Part shown: positions 53,251 through 64,000 of the stretch, piece after piece
How the letters are laid out: every line of letters starts with the position of its first letter
How positions within the stretch are numbered: position 1 is the stretch's first letter
Source: Spodoptera frugiperda
Taxonomy: Eukaryota > Arthropoda > Insecta > Lepidoptera > Noctuidae
Reading direction: 5' to 3'
Assembly (NCBI RefSeq): GCF_023101765.2
Contig: NC_064233.1
Coordinates: forward strand, 3,495,501 to 3,559,500
Length of the DNA stretch: 64,000 nt
Program-made: the position numbers and the translations under genes
The notes under the pieces: generated by a model
Seen by the model: the letters and a program-made list of their open reading frames with translations, nothing else
Database searches by the model: none
Told to the model about the DNA's origin: nothing

Positions 53251-54234
53251 AATCTAACCCTGAACTATAGCATACAAATTCGTTTTACGAACACTAGTTG
53301 ATACTATTTACGTTTACGAGTGGTCGATGATGGATTTAAACATTTTGTTTAAACAATCATTTGTCTTCTAGTAAGTTTAGTAAGAAAAAGTTTTAGAATT
53401 AGATTTTTTGCTACTTAGTTAATTTAGTGTTGATACGTTCGTTTGTTTAGCTTTTAAAATGCGGTTGTTCTTTCTCCAATGGGTAAGTAAAAGTGGTACT
53501 TATAATGTTACAACAGATGACGTTTATAGTTTTAACATATTTTATAACAACTGTCGTTACTAAATTAACTAAAAATCACAGCCACTTCACTTTATCAAGC
53601 CAGTAGGCTGAGCGACGTCGCCGTATTTGCTCACGCTACTCTTGATGAAAGAGTACCTCTGTGACTCGAAACTAATAGAGCTTTTCTCCATTAGTTTACG
53701 TGAGTAAACCGTAATTTATCTCTGTCACCACTTACGATTTCATTCTGATCCCTTCATCCGTTCATTGGAACACATAGTTTAGTACTGGTAGAACGGACTC
53801 AGCTAAGCTATGTTTTTTATATGGAAATATGCGTGGTACGGATGCGTGCTGTGGATGGCTTCCCTACTATCGATACATCGCATACTTGCACAGCTACATA
53901 ACACATCTCTGGCGAAAAAGCATCCTCATCATATTAAACCCGAGAATAAAACCTCTCAATGATCATTCGAGTATCATAAATTAACACAATATTAAACGTC
54001 TCAAGTACTTATATAAACACCTTCACTGCGCTTAAGATGTCTTGATCCGGTGCTTCATATAATACACTTGATATACTGAGCACTCGTATAAACAATCTTG
54101 ATCCCTTTGACATAATAGGGCTTTGGTATTGAGAGCCGTCCAATTTATATGGCTACTTGCTTTACGCTCGTGACTTCGCACGCTCTTTTTTAAGAGGTTA
54201 AGATTTATTACAAAAAAAATTACATGATGTTTTT
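53250..54234. other. Intergenic DNA with Rep-M and Rep-N fragments
   Basis: A Rep-M-like piece lies at 53625-53705 and a short Rep-N at 53795-53920; elsewhere AT-rich DNA without a gene. Confidence 0.5.
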
Positions 54235-54450
54235 GTTTTTTTGGAATAAGCCGGTAAACGAGCAGACGGGTCTTCTGATGGTAAGCAATCGTCGTCGCTG
54301 ATAGACACTTGAAACACCAGAGGTGTTATAAGTGCTTTGCCGACTTTTTGGGGGTTAGGAATTAAAGGGTTGTTGGGGAATCGGGGGATAATTGGGCCTC
54401 CGATAACCTCACTCACACAACGCAAGTTGTTTCACTTCGGTTTCTATGAG
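54235..54450 (+). repeat. Rep-B copy
   Basis: TGGAATAAGCCGGTAAACGA to GCAAGTTGTTTCACTTCGG, central and right parts diverged. Confidence 0.75.
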
Positions 54451-54671
54451 TTTTGCACTTCAGTGGAGAATTCATGATAGATCTTCAATGGAGACGTAGA
54501 CTAGTCCAGTCAAATAAGGTTAAAATAGGTAAGAATCTCGGAATGCGAGATACCCAGCTGTAATTTTGTATATACTTGTATATTGACCCCCTAAAACTTG
54601 TCTCAAAACCTACATATGGTAGGGTGTAAGCAACCCTTAAAATTCAGGGTCAAAGGGCCCAAAAATCGTTT

Positions 54672-55620
54672 TTTTGCGGTTTTTTCGAAAAATCTCATTT
54701 CCTATGGGTTTTTGGTAGTTGTATTCAATAGCAATATTGTGGCATACAAAATTCTCTACAACTTTTGTATAAACTTTTTTTTTATACGGTGAACCGTTTT
54801 CGAGATAGAGGGCGGAGAGCGCGCGGTCACTGCATCTCTTCAAAAAATTTTTTTTCGTCTAACCTATCCGTGATGGTTGTCTATGGATAGGACATTAAAA
54901 ATACGTCATGGTTCCTAAAACCATTTTTCGTCAAAATCAATCGTTTGAAAGATAGACGCTTCCAAAGTGGAAAAATGAGGTCTATAGAATGTGTCCTGCC
55001 CTCTAACTTTTAAAATAAGTGAGTAAGAAAACTAAAAAAAATATATGCTGTAGATTTTAATGAAACCTTTCAATGAAAATTGGTTTGAACGAGATATCAT
55101 AATTAGTTTTTAAGAATTGATTAAAAGAATTGAGAAAGTGGAAAATTGGTGTGTTTTTATTAAAAATGTATCAATTCTTAAAAACTAATTATGATATCTC
55201 GTTCAAACCAATTTTCGTTGAAAGTTTTCATTAAAATCTACAGCATATATTTTTTAGTTTTCTTACTAACTTATTTTAAAAGTTAGGGGGCAGGACACAT
55301 TCGATAGACCTCATTTTTCCACTTTGGAAGCGTCTATCTTTCAAACGACTGATTTTGACGAAAAATGGTTTTAGGAACCATGACGTATTTTTTTATGTCC
55401 TATACATAGACAACCACCACGGATAGGTCAGACGAAAAAAAAATTTTTTTGAAGACATGCAGTGACCGCGCGCTCTCCGCCCTCTATCTCGAAAACGGTT
55501 CACCGTATAAAAAAAAAGTTTATACAAAAGTTGTAGAGAATTTTGTATGCTACAATATTGCTATTGAATACAATTACCAAAAACCCATAACTGAGATAAT
55601 TTGAAAAAACCGCAATTTTT
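54672..55620. repeat. Long inverted repeat: 450-bp arms, 48-bp loop
   Basis: Left arm 54672-55121 and right arm 55170-55620 are inverted copies with small differences: for example CCGTTTTCGAGATAGAGGGC (left) and GCCCTCTATCTCGAAAACGG-type sequence (right), and CATAATTAGTTTTTAAGAATTG against CAATTCTTAAAAACTAATTATG at the loop. A transcript across it would form a near-continuous hairpin. The arm sequence is related to the middle of the dispersed element at 40268-40898, so it arose by head-to-head insertion or fold-back of that family. Confidence 0.85.
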
Positions 55621-56047
55621 GTATGAAAAGAGTTTCCGACTCCATATTCAGCCGTCAAATAATATACAAAAAAGTACTCAAATCGAGGGAAATACTGGAA
55701 ACCCAGAAAATGTAAGCATTTACGCAGTATTTGACAAATACCCACATTGATACATCGTCATATCTATATCTTTACCTAAATTCATCAAAACCCGTCCAGT
55801 TATTTACGGATACGCAACACACAATGCAGAAGTACCGCATTTATAAATATTACGTTACGGAATATATAAACAAAATACTATTTTTACACACAAGCCCGGA
55901 TAACAAATGTTTCGCTTCCCTATATACAATGCGTGTATACATACGTAGGTACATAATAATTTATTTTTTACGGCCGTATGTATACCAAATCCTGTATTCT
56001 TTACTGGCGCTGGCCCACGTGTTCGGTTACACATCAACAGCCTATTA
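55621..56047. other. Unique AT-rich DNA
   Basis: No repeat family and no coding signal; the open plus frame 55731-56048 is Tyr/Ile/Leu rich and runs into Rep-F, so I do not support it. Confidence 0.5.
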
Positions 56048-56256
56048 AGGTAAGCGTCCACAGGCCCGCATCGTACGCATCGCACGCAACGGATTTTAGT
56101 TTGTCTTGTATAGAAACTCATACAACTGCGTCCACTGATCCGCATCGTACGGACCGCATCATCGTCAATGCCTACATGTGATGCGTACTGATGACGTCAT
56201 ACGGAATGCGTACGTTGCGTGCGATGCGTACGATGCGGGTCTGTGGACGCGTACCT
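56048..56256. mobile_element. Rep-F MITE, best-preserved copy
   Basis: Ends AGGTAAGCGTCCACAGGCCC and GGTCTGTGGACGCGTACCT, flanked by TTA on both sides. Near-perfect arms of about 45 bp with GCATCGTACGCATCGCACGC. Confidence 0.8.
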
Positions 56257-56324
56257 TTAGTCATCACTGAGAAACTGTGAAGAGACACATCGCGAGACAA
56301 CCTGGTCTTATAATTTCAACCTAT

Positions 56325-56425
56325 AATATTGAAATCACCAACCCGCAATGAGCAAGCGTGGAGTAATCACCATCTTAATCACACGAGGCCTTTGGTCAGC
56401 AGTGGCCACTTATAGGCTGATGATG
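56325..56425 (-). repeat. Rep-E copy
   Basis: GAAATCACCAACCCGCAATG, GAGCAAGCGTGGAGTAATCA, TTTGGTCAGCAGTGGCCAC. Confidence 0.65.
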
Positions 56426-56549
56426 TGAATAACACATAGGCTACTTTTTATTCCATGGGAACATGGGCAAAGCTGTTGGAAGAAGCTATTGTTTTAGATA
56501 TTCCTAAAAGGATATGATGTCATCTTCATCAACAGCCTATATGACAGTT

Positions 56550-56785
56550 CACAGCTAGACTATGGTATTCCATCCCCATCATATAGATGGTTGACAGGCC
56601 ACAACTGTGCCTTTCGCACGAAACTTTCTGCCTCGCACAGCAAAACTGTGGAATGAGCTGTCGTTGCCAATACGACCTCCAAAAGAGCGTATTCCTTTTT
56701 AAAAGGTCGGCAACGCATTTGTGACTCCTGTGGTGTAGCGAGAGTCCATGGGCGGTGCTGATTGATAATCGTTTGCCCCCTATCC
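56550..56785 (+). pseudogene. CR1/jockey-type LINE 3' end
   Basis: Codes in pieces for FLPRTAKLWNELS-like sequence (TCTGCCTCGCACAGCAAAAC, GTGGAATGAGCTGTC), followed by a 3' UTR identical in type to short Rep-B (GGTCGGCAACGCATTTGTGA) and a terminal CCCATAAAAAAA. It shows that part of Rep-B is the 3' UTR of this LINE. Confidence 0.65.
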
Positions 56786-56789
56786 CATA

Positions 56790-57305
56790 AAAAAATCTAT
56801 TCTACCTTCTATACGGCGTTTAGCGTTTGAGCAAACGTTTCATATGTAAAACGTTTATTAATTCGTACGAAACACTTTATACGAAAACATCAGCTTTAAT
56901 TTATCCAACAAAATGTAAACTGGTGCTTCTGAAACTATTAATAATAGCAATAATTATTAAATTATGACTGTAAACATTATTTATCAGGCACCGCGCGTTC
57001 TGCGTCGCGTCTACAGCGTGTGTATAATAAAAACGCCTACAATGATGATTATTAATTTTATTTGTACAATTTGTAAACATGCTGACGGAGTTATTTTTAT
57101 GTATATTAATAGATGTGTAAGATTAGAGAGGTAATTTGCAAGGAATGCGAGTTTAGGTGGAATTTTGTTTAACGCTTCAGTTTTGAGATGCATCTTCGTA
57201 AGTTTATAAAGATCTCGGTTTTTCTTTTTAAGAAGATCTATATGATTCTTTTGTGCCCTGTTAGTTAGTTATTTAATAAAATCGAAGAATTTTTACTGAC
57301 TGACT
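56790..57305. other. AT-rich intergenic DNA
   Basis: No repeat of the listed families; no gene. Confidence 0.5.
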
Positions 57306-57309
57306 CGAG

Positions 57310-57424
57310 ACTGCCTCGTTGGTCGAGTGGTTGTGAGTGCGACTGCCGGCCAAGGGGTCTCGGTTTCGATTCCCGGGTCGGGCAAAGTATTGCTAGGCTT
57401 TTATCGGTTTTTCCAAAATTTCTC
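57310..57424 (+). mobile_element. tRNA-derived SINE
   Basis: The head has an A box-like GGTCGAGTGGTTGTGAGTGC and a B box-like GGTTTCGATTCCCGGG, the internal Pol III promoter. The tail AAAGTATTGCTAGGCTTTTA is not tRNA. Only the outer four pairs of an acceptor stem (TGCC/GGCA) are kept, so it is not a functional tRNA gene. Confidence 0.7.
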
Positions 57425-57734
57425 ACCAGAGATGTGCTATGTCACGTTGCTGTGAATGCGTTTGGTTTCCACCAATCATATTCATTGGTACACATAGCTT
57501 AGCACTGGTGGAAATGGACTCAGCTAAGCTATGTTTTTTATATGTAAAGATGCGTGCTATGGATGACTTTCCTACTATCGATGTCACATACTCGAGTTGC
57601 GCATCTTCCTCGCATAGCTACATAGCTTAGTATCAATGGAAACGGTCACATAGTTTCACGATGTAACAGCTTAGCTTTTACATAACTTAATATCAGTGGA
57701 AACGGTAACATAGTTTCATAGCACATCTCTTGTG
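57425..57734. mobile_element. Rep-N MITE, full length
   Basis: ACCAGAGATGTGCTATGT at the left and CATAGCACATCTCTTGT at the right are inverted; inner repeats of TACATAGCTTAGTATCA appear three times. It abuts the SINE without spacer. Confidence 0.7.
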
Positions 57735-57904
57735 GAAAAGTACCCTGGTATTATGTTTTAAAATAAGAGTAATAAACCTTGTTTTTGTTTAAATATTCAA
57801 AAACAAAGAACTGTAAACAAAACACGGGTTTATTATAATACGAAACATAAACAAATAGGTTTATATGAAAAAGTTTTTTATATATAAAACATTTATTTTT
57901 ATAT

Positions 57905-58200
57905 AAAAGGTTACACGAGCACACGGATCACCTGATGGTAAGCAATCGCCGCCGCCCATGGACACCTGACACTCCAGAGGCGCTAACAGTGCGTTGCCGG
58001 GATTTTGGGGGTTAGGAATTGAAGAGTTGTTGTGGAATCAGGGATTGGGAAGATAGGAAAGGGGGTAATTGGGCCTCAAGTAACCTCACTCACACAACAA
58101 AAGACAACGCAAGCGTTGTTTCACGACGGTTTTCGGTGAGTCCATGGTATCACTCTTGTTGAGCCGACCCATTCGTGCCGAAGCGTGGCTTTCCCACACT
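57905..58200 (+). repeat. Rep-B copy, full length
   Basis: From AAGGTTACACGAGCACACGG to GCGTGGCTTTCCCACACTT, including CGCCGCCCATGGACACCTGA and AACGCAAGCGTTGTTTCACG. Confidence 0.85.
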
Positions 58201-58284
58201 TCTATACCAGACCATAATATTGATAAATCTTTTTTTAATTACAATTCAATTCCTTTTAAAAAGGTCTTAAAATACCTACCATCG

Positions 58285-58478
58285 TCTTACTAATATTATA
58301 GATCTATGCATAAAGTTTGTGAGTGAAATTGTATGTATGTTTATAACTCAATCACGTCAAAACCGCTGAAGAAATCGGGATAAAATTTGGAACAGGGTCA
58401 TCTGATTATGGTTTGAAAAAACACATAGGCTACTTTATATCCTACGGGAACGTGGAAGAAGCCACTGGTAAAAGCTAG
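58285..58478 (+). mobile_element. Rep-C, Helitron-like element
   Basis: From TCTTACTAATATTATAGATC to AAGCCACTGGTAAAAGCTAG. Both ends preserved, internally shorter than the 23084 copy. Confidence 0.65.
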
Positions 58479-58796
58479 TAATTAATATTATTATGTCTTA
58501 AAAAAGCAAAAAGACTACACATTAACTCAAAAGAGAACCTCTTTGCATTAAAAAAAAATATTAAAAAAGAAAAAAGCGCGGCAAATTAAGCTCTTTAGCG
58601 AGGCCAAGGCGGGCTCGGTAGAGTGTTGCCATGCATATAAAAAGGGCGTATTATTGCCATACTCAAGTTTTTTCCTCCCTCTCTAACTTTTTAAATTGGT
58701 CTCTTAATATAATTTGTTCGTTGCGGAATTCACTTTAAGGAATTCATTCGCATTTAATATTATGTTGATACAATTATATGTTTGTCAATCTATACA

Positions 58797-59120
58797 TCTA
58801 TACTTCTGTATAAAAATATATGTGTAAAGCTGAAGAGTTTGTTTGTTTGTTTATTTGAACGCGATAATCTCTGGAACTACTTTTGAGTTGTATAGTGCAT
58901 TTATCGGGGAAGGCTATAAGCTATAAAACATCAGGCTACGGCCAATGGGAGCTGAGCATTTGGTGAAAAATTATATAGGTAAATATGAAAGTAACTCACG
59001 TCTCCATCCCTTCTTTGCGACTAAACCACTGTACATTTGAATAATTATTTTTGTTTTGGTTAGTGCATTTATAATATCACGCTACGATCAATAGAAACCA
59101 AGTAAAGTGGATGAAAGCGT
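58797..59120 (+). mobile_element. Rep-C2 copy with insertion
   Basis: AAAGCTGAAGAGTTTGTTTG, AGCTATAAAACATCAGGCTA, then about 100 bp of other DNA, and again AATATCACGCTACGATCAAT at 59070-59090. Confidence 0.6.
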
Positions 59121-59690
59121 ACCGAATAGCTATAAATTCACATTAGTTATTGCCATGTTTCGAACCCGCACCCTCATGGTTGGCAACTTCATTTTTAGAC
59201 CACCACAGCATACACGATATATGCACTTTAACTTTCACAGAAAGCTACATAGAATAAAAAAAATAATAGTAACACTCAAAAATATTTCTCGGTCCTAGCA
59301 CCGAATCTGAGACAGTCCGTCAGCCGCATTATCACCTACGAAGCAGCCGTCTAGTAAATTATCTGTATTGTCTAGATTCGATGCCCTGGCGATGTTCCAA
59401 ACTTATAAAATTTCTAGTAAACACAACATGATGCGACTATGTCTGTCTATCTAATAAATTGGATTAAATATGAACAACACATTTCGATAATTAATATTTT
59501 AGCTTCTTTGGCCAAGGTTAAAGAGTTTCAAGTGGCCATAGCCCCATAGAAAATCATCGGAAACACTTAGGAACAAGTTTTGAAACACACACTTAGAAAA
59601 TGATTAAATTTTTCTTACGGAATATTATTACGTTTCGTAAACAATCAGTTTTTAAGAACGCCCGCGGTAGCTACTTAAAAAAACAAATGC
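59121..59690. other. Mostly unique DNA, no supported gene
   Basis: A stretch at 59150-59300 is less AT-rich (TTTCGAACCCGCACCCTCAT) and open on the plus strand for 64 codons from 59107, but shows no recognisable domain. Confidence 0.4.
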
Positions 59691-59694
59691 AACA

Positions 59695-59910
59695 TAACGC
59701 CTTTTATCCCCAAAGGGGTAGGCACATCACGGCACGTAATGCCGCTATACAATGTACACTTTTCACCATTTATGTTATAAGTCCCATGTAACAGAGGGTG
59801 ACCCAATTGCCATATACTGGGTACAATTTCAGACTCCGTGCTACTACTGAGAAATTTACGAAAATCAGAAAAAAAGCCCAGCAATACTTTGCCCAACCCG
59901 GGAATCATTC
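59695..59910 (+). repeat. Rep-G copy, full length
   Basis: AACGCCTTTTATCCCCAAAG, GGGTAGGCACATCACGGCAC, CAATTGCCATATACTGGGTA, ending GCCCAACCCGGGAATCATTC. Confidence 0.8.
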
Positions 59911-60199
59911 AACAAACGGGACAACTATGGGTTATGTTCCGTAAATAAAAAAAAAAAGTATTGAATTATTTACTTTAAAGAACTATGGACGGTCGACGTA
60001 TGTATCGAATCCATTGACCCGCATTTGTTCGAAGGTCCGGTCAACCTCAGAGATTGGACGCGAAAACCCGAAAATTTTCTAAATTGAATTGTGGGCTTTT
60101 ACAAGGTCTTGCGGTCAAAATGTGGGGTTTTTCGCTTACGTCTACTATAATAGTATTTTGTGTGATATAAATTATATAATGTATTGATGTTGACTGAGG

Positions 60200-60460
60200 C
60201 AGTAGTCGAGTGGTTGATGTGATGTTATAGGTATAGCCTTTCTCGATAAATGGACTATCCAATCAGTAGTTTCAGAGATATTAGCACTTTTAAACAAACA
60301 AACACAGAAAACAAACTCTTTAGCTTTATTTATTCCTGACCATAATTTACTTCTTTCCCGAATTTTGTCCCAATCTCTTCAACCATTTTGACGTAATTGA
60401 GTTACAAACATACACACAAACTCACAAACTTTCGCATTTATAATATTAGTAAGAAGTAAA
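60200..60460 (-). mobile_element. Rep-C2 then Rep-C, inverted
   Basis: GATGTTATAGGTATAGCCTT to CAAACTCTTTAGCTTTATTT, followed by CCTGACCATAATTTACTTCT to TTTATAATATTAGTAAGAAG. Confidence 0.65.
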
Positions 60461-60479
60461 AAGCAAGCGTTTAAAGGAA

Positions 60480-60570
60480 TCGAGAGCGTATTCGGCGCTT
60501 TGAATGGTTAGTTCGAGTTAGTTCGAGCCTGAGAATTCGATTACTTTAAAAACAAACTCGTACTAAGCCC
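60480..60570. mobile_element. Rep-D fragment
   Basis: GAGAGCGTATTCGGCGCTTT to AAACAAACTCGTACTAAGCC; the left end is missing. Confidence 0.55.
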
Positions 60571-60774
60571 TAAGCCCTCAGATATAAATTTAGTTAAGAT
60601 TAAGGAATGTTCATTTGGACTCGCCGACATGACGGACAGACAGACAGTTGGACTGTCATTGTAGAGATTTCAAAAGTTTCCGATTTAATTTGCAAAGTTA
60701 AATTAAATACTTTGATTTTGAGTATTTTGATGACGAAAGGAGATTGAATTTGTCTAATCCGAATTCAGATTCCA

Positions 60775-60875
60775 ATAGTAGGAACGCTGTGGTTTTTAGT
60801 CAGTAAAAGTCGAACACTCCCTCTCACCTCGCCCAAGGCGGGATAAGTCATTGGATGATATTTCTTCCTCAAAAA
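60775..60875 (-). repeat. Rep-A fragment
   Basis: TAGGAACGCTGTGGTTTTTA to TTGGATGATATTTCTTCC. Confidence 0.7.
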
Positions 60876-60894
60876 AAACATCATACCCTGTCTG

Positions 60895-61085
60895 TATTTA
60901 CCTGCACCAAATTAGTAGCATGAAATCTGGAATTGTACCCAGTATATGGCAAAAGGCTCACCCCCTATTACATGGGACTTACAACACAAATAGTGAAAAG
61001 TGTGTGTACATTGTATAGCGGCATTACGTGCCGTAATGTGCACATCTGCCTACCCCTTCGGAGATAAAAGGCGTGACATTGTATT
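60895..61085 (-). repeat. Rep-G copy, inverted
   Basis: GGAATTGTACCCAGTATATG to ACCCCTTCGGAGATAAAAGG and CGTGACATTG. Confidence 0.75.
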
Positions 61086-61429
61086 GCATCTCTTATTATC
61101 TAACTATCACAAAATCAAACAATAGTATCATCAATCCACATTGAATGACTTTCTCAAATGATTAGAGGTGGCACAAGTTTGCCCATTTGTGCCCGGCCAC
61201 ACAAAGGAGAGCGAAGCTCTTCAATAGTTCACTATACTCGCTTCAGCTATCACTTGTAATCGGTGTCAGTTATGAGCGGTAGCGATTTGGGTTTATTATT
61301 TTTATTGTAATATACTAGTTACTCCAGGTGCTTGGTGCCTATTCATGTTTTGTAGCCTATAAGCCCGTACTCAGAGTCATTTAATGGTTACCTACTTAAC
61401 CCAGTCCTTAGCAATTGTTTTAGTGTTTG

Positions 61430-61665
61430 TGTTTCTTCAGTCATTCTGTCACCTGCGTGAAATTTCACCTCCAGAAGTGGAAACTATCGTTTTCTTTTCT
61501 TCTCCTTTAATTATTTCTTCTGCTTGTTTTCGAAGCGAAATTCAACTCATTCATGTCCCTGAGACGCAGACTTCAGTGATCCAGTTTCATGGTTGTATCT
61601 ACTGTAGATCCTGGAGTTGCAGCGGTATAGGAGTCGTGGCGGGCTTGTCCCGAAAAAATAAAAAT
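61430..61665 (+). mobile_element. R1-type element 3' UTR, second copy
   Basis: Same words as 51770-52012, ending GGCGGGCTTGTCCCG and an A-rich tail. No ORF2 part precedes it, a typical 5'-truncated LINE insertion. Confidence 0.65.
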
Positions 61666-61919
61666 GATATAGGTTTGTGCTATATGATGATGATTAACAT
61701 AAAGCAATTACAAATATCCTAATTTCTTACAATTTTTATTTAACTTGCAATGTATGTATGCGTGAAGTGAAATCTTTCAACTCAATTTTGAAGTAGATAC
61801 CTTCAACCGATTGAGCTGAAATTTTGTATAGACTTTTAGTTTGCATGACCATAAATGTTTAGCTTTAAAAACTTGTCAAGGTATACCTTACAAAGTTTTT
61901 TTTTCTCAAAACCATTGCC

Positions 61920-62090
61920 ACACGCAATGATTACGTTTTGTGTCGTGGGTGCGTTTACAAACACAAATTTCACGTGCGTACACATTACAACCGGATCTGG
62001 AGCGACTATTTGTGGATCACGCAAATAGTTGTTAGTTACGGCAACCGGTCGCCCAGTCACCGAGTTAGTAGTAGACGTACTGTTCAACTT
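61920..62090 (-). repeat. Dispersed repeat with GTGTCGTGGGTGCGTTTACA
   Basis: The words TTTTGTGTCGTGGGTGCGTT, TTTGTGGATCACGCAAATAG and CGGCAACCGGTCGCCCAGTC recur in moth genomes as part of a tRNA-like SINE. The first word is also at 27440-27465 and, diverged, at 12310-12325. Confidence 0.45.
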
Positions 62091-62227
62091 CATACACAGT
62101 TTCGACAAATACATACAATTTTATCAGGAGTAACTATGTAGTTTCTGCCAGCAGCTTTGCCCGCGGTCCGATGGGATAAAAAGTATCCTACCACCCAAGT
62201 TAGCTCATACCCTGTCTGTATAAGAAA

Positions 62228-62420
62228 CTAGCTACTTCCGCGCGGTTTCACCCGCTCTGCTCGATTCCTTTTAACCGTAGCGTGATGTTTTATAACCTAT
62301 AACCTTCCTCGATAAATGCGCTATCCAACACAAAAAGAATTATTCAAATCGTATCAGTAGTTCTGGAGATTAACGCGTTCAAACAAACAAACTCTTCAGC
62401 TTTATAATATTAGTATAGAT
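62228..62420 (-). mobile_element. Rep-C2 copy, complete
   Basis: CTAGCTACTTCCGCGCGGTT to TTTATAATATTAGTATAGA. In forward sense this gives TCTATACTAATATTATAAAG...CTAG, both Helitron ends. Confidence 0.7.
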
Positions 62421-62664
62421 TATATAAGAAATTTCATTAAAATCTGTTCAGTACTTTCAGCGTGATTGATGGACAAACATCCAAAGTTCACATTCAAAAT
62501 ATTAGTGTGATACTAAAGTTTGCGTGTACATATGTCTGTTACTCAAAATCACATATAAACGGCTAAACAGGATCAGGATGAAATTTGGAACAGATTATTG
62601 TCTGGAATAACACATATGTTCCATTTTCATCATGCGAACCCGGGCGAAGCCGCTTTCAGAAGTA

Positions 62665-62830
62665 TCCGGAGCTGCGGACTTTTCGAAGCTGTGGACTACC
62701 TAGCGGGCTTACCGTGGTTTCGGCTCAAGAAGCAGGAGAAGGAACGGGCTGGTTTTTAGTCAGTAAGATTCTGATACTCCCTCTCGTCTCGCCCAAGGCG
62801 GGAGAAGGCATTGGATGATTTTCCGCCCTC
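62665..62830 (-). repeat. Rep-A copy inserted in a Rep-C copy
   Basis: From TCCGGAGCTGCGGACTTTTC, with a 20-bp duplication of its start, to TTGGATGATTTTCCGCCC. Rep-C lies to the left (62490-62660). Confidence 0.75.
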
Positions 62831-63057
62831 AAAAAAAAGAGATTAGCCAAGATTACGCTGCTCGGTTCCTATTAATAAATAGGAACCGAGCCGCGGGTAA
62901 AACCGCGATGAAGTCGCTAGTAAAGAAATAAATGATTACCTAGCACCTAGCTTCACTGACGGACAGACTGACAGACTATTATTTATTTCTTTATTTGTTG
63001 ACATTTCAAAAGTACCTAGTTATTTATGGTTTAATTGGAATAAATGACTTGACATTT

Positions 63058-63215
63058 TTTTTTTTTTGAGGGGGGAAATCACCCAATGACTTCTCTCGCC
63101 TTGGACGAAGCGAGAGGGAGTGTCAGACTCTTACTGACTAAAAACCACCCCGTTCCTACTTCTACTTTTCAAACCGGAGCCCCGGTAAACCCGCTAGGCA
63201 GTCCGCAGCTGACTT
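63058..63215 (+). repeat. Rep-A copy
   Basis: From TTTTTTGAGGGGGGAAATCA to GGCAGTCCGCAGCT. Confidence 0.85.
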
Positions 63216-63610
63216 TTGTTTTACTTTTAATTATCCGAGATTACCGGCTATACTTGGGATCATTTGAACATCGAGACCGTCGATAAAGTTACAATCCAAT
63301 CTATACTCTATATAGCTAAACAAACGTATGAAAGTGCCGTATTCTGAGCCACATTATGTCCTAAAGGGACCTCTATAAGCCTCATTGACCGATTATTGGA
63401 TTGCGATGGAAGACACTCGCGCTCCAGTCACTTGAGGTTAGAGTGTGGTGCAAGTTATAACATTAGAGCGATAATATATTTTTAAAACAGACTTCCAAAA
63501 AATGAAGGATGTTATCAGTTTAAGCTGTATGTGTATGTTGTATTATATTAACCGACTTCAAACAAAAGGAGGCTAAAGTCATTTCAGCCACAAGCCGTCC
63601 AGTGTAGTAT
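63216..63610. other. Intergenic DNA, no feature seen
   Basis: Unique sequence without coding signal. Confidence 0.5.
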
Positions 63611-63614
63611 CTAC

Positions 63615-63715
63615 CCCTAGTACGAGCTCTGATTGGCTGGCACGAATCAACCAACCAATTAGAACGCCGAACGCGATCTCGTTTCAAGCCAAAGCATGGC
63701 CCTCCCACACTTAAA
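63615..63715. repeat. Rep-D fragment joined to Rep-B end
   Basis: AGTACGAGCTCTGATTGGCT to GAACGCGATCTCGTTTC, then AAGCATGGCCCTCCCACACTT. Confidence 0.65.
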
Positions 63716-63884
63716 ATGTTAGACATTATTGTCTATTCTGTTCATATTTATACGGATTGTAAGTCGGCAGATGAGGTGACACTAATAAAATTATCGTATC
63801 ATAATATTCTAATTACAGACACACGTGTTCATACAGTGGCATTCGATTTATACACTGATTGGGTGTCGTATCACCACGCTTTTT

Positions 63885-64000
63885 ATACCCCAAGAGGTAG
63901 ACAGAGGTGCACATTACGGCACGTAATGCCACTATAATGTACATTTGATTATTTTATGTTTTAAGTCCCATATAATAGAGGGTGAGCCTATTGCCATATA
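63885..64000 (+). repeat. Rep-G copy, cut by the window end
   Basis: ACCCCAAGAGGTAGACAGAG, CATTACGGCACGTAATGCCA, GAGCCTATTGCCATATA. Confidence 0.75.

Noticed and set aside
57312..57388. Possible tRNA gene
   Set aside because: A and B boxes are present, but the acceptor stem pairs only at its outer end and the sequence continues as a dispersed SINE tail.

Overview
The window reads as nuclear DNA of a moth, most likely a noctuid. It is AT-rich, its genes are split by introns, and it is saturated with short dispersed repeats. The one gene I identify firmly is dihydrofolate reductase (DHFR), on the minus strand in four exons (19484 down to 14945, 185 residues). Everything else with coding similarity is a transposon remnant, a shuffled gene fragment, or a low-confidence candidate.

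Layout. (1) 1-8880: a mosaic of modules duplicated two or three times in changing order. It carries 14 copies, on both strands, of a core close to ACAGCAYRTCAAGGTG, three copies of a roughly 230-bp module with an open 75-80 codon frame, a broken protein-kinase fragment, a 246-residue coiled-coil ORF and a Tc1/mariner transposase remnant. It does not look like a normal gene; a piRNA-cluster-like or repeated non-coding locus is one hypothesis. (2) 8900-13700: palindromic MITE-like elements, a roughly 500-bp tandem duplication, a LINE 3' end, then AT-rich DNA. (3) 13970-14905: a roughly 70-bp degenerate tandem array just 3' of DHFR, with CTCF-like motifs. (4) 14945-19484: DHFR, its introns full of repeats, one MITE abutting a splice donor; an E2F-like site lies about 210 bp upstream of the ATG. 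(5) 19900-64000: mostly repeats. Three gene-like signals stand out: a promoter-like, GC-richer block ending in a strong splice donor (about 29850-30491, plus), a possible recursive splice site (47270/47271, plus), and a candidate minus-strand first exon (39559-39572). The first two would fit a plus-strand gene with a very long intron running off the right edge.

Repeat families named here: Rep-A (about 150 bp, GGGGGAAAATCATCCAATGA to CCGCAGCTCCGG); Rep-B (about 300 bp, TAAGCCGGTAAACGAGCAGA to GCATGGCTCTCCCACACTT; part of it is shared with the 3' UTR of a CR1/jockey-type LINE); Rep-C and C2 (Helitron-like, TC...CTAG ends); Rep-D (palindromic, AGGGCTTAGTACGAG); Rep-E (GGCCACTGCTGACCAAAGGC); Rep-F (palindromic, Harbinger-type TTA/TAA target duplications); Rep-G (AGGGGTAGGCA); Rep-H (CAGTAGGGCTACTCC); Rep-M (ends AATTATTATGTTATCGGC); Rep-N (ACCAGAGATGTGCTATGT). 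The similar families come from internal comparison within this window; no database was searched.
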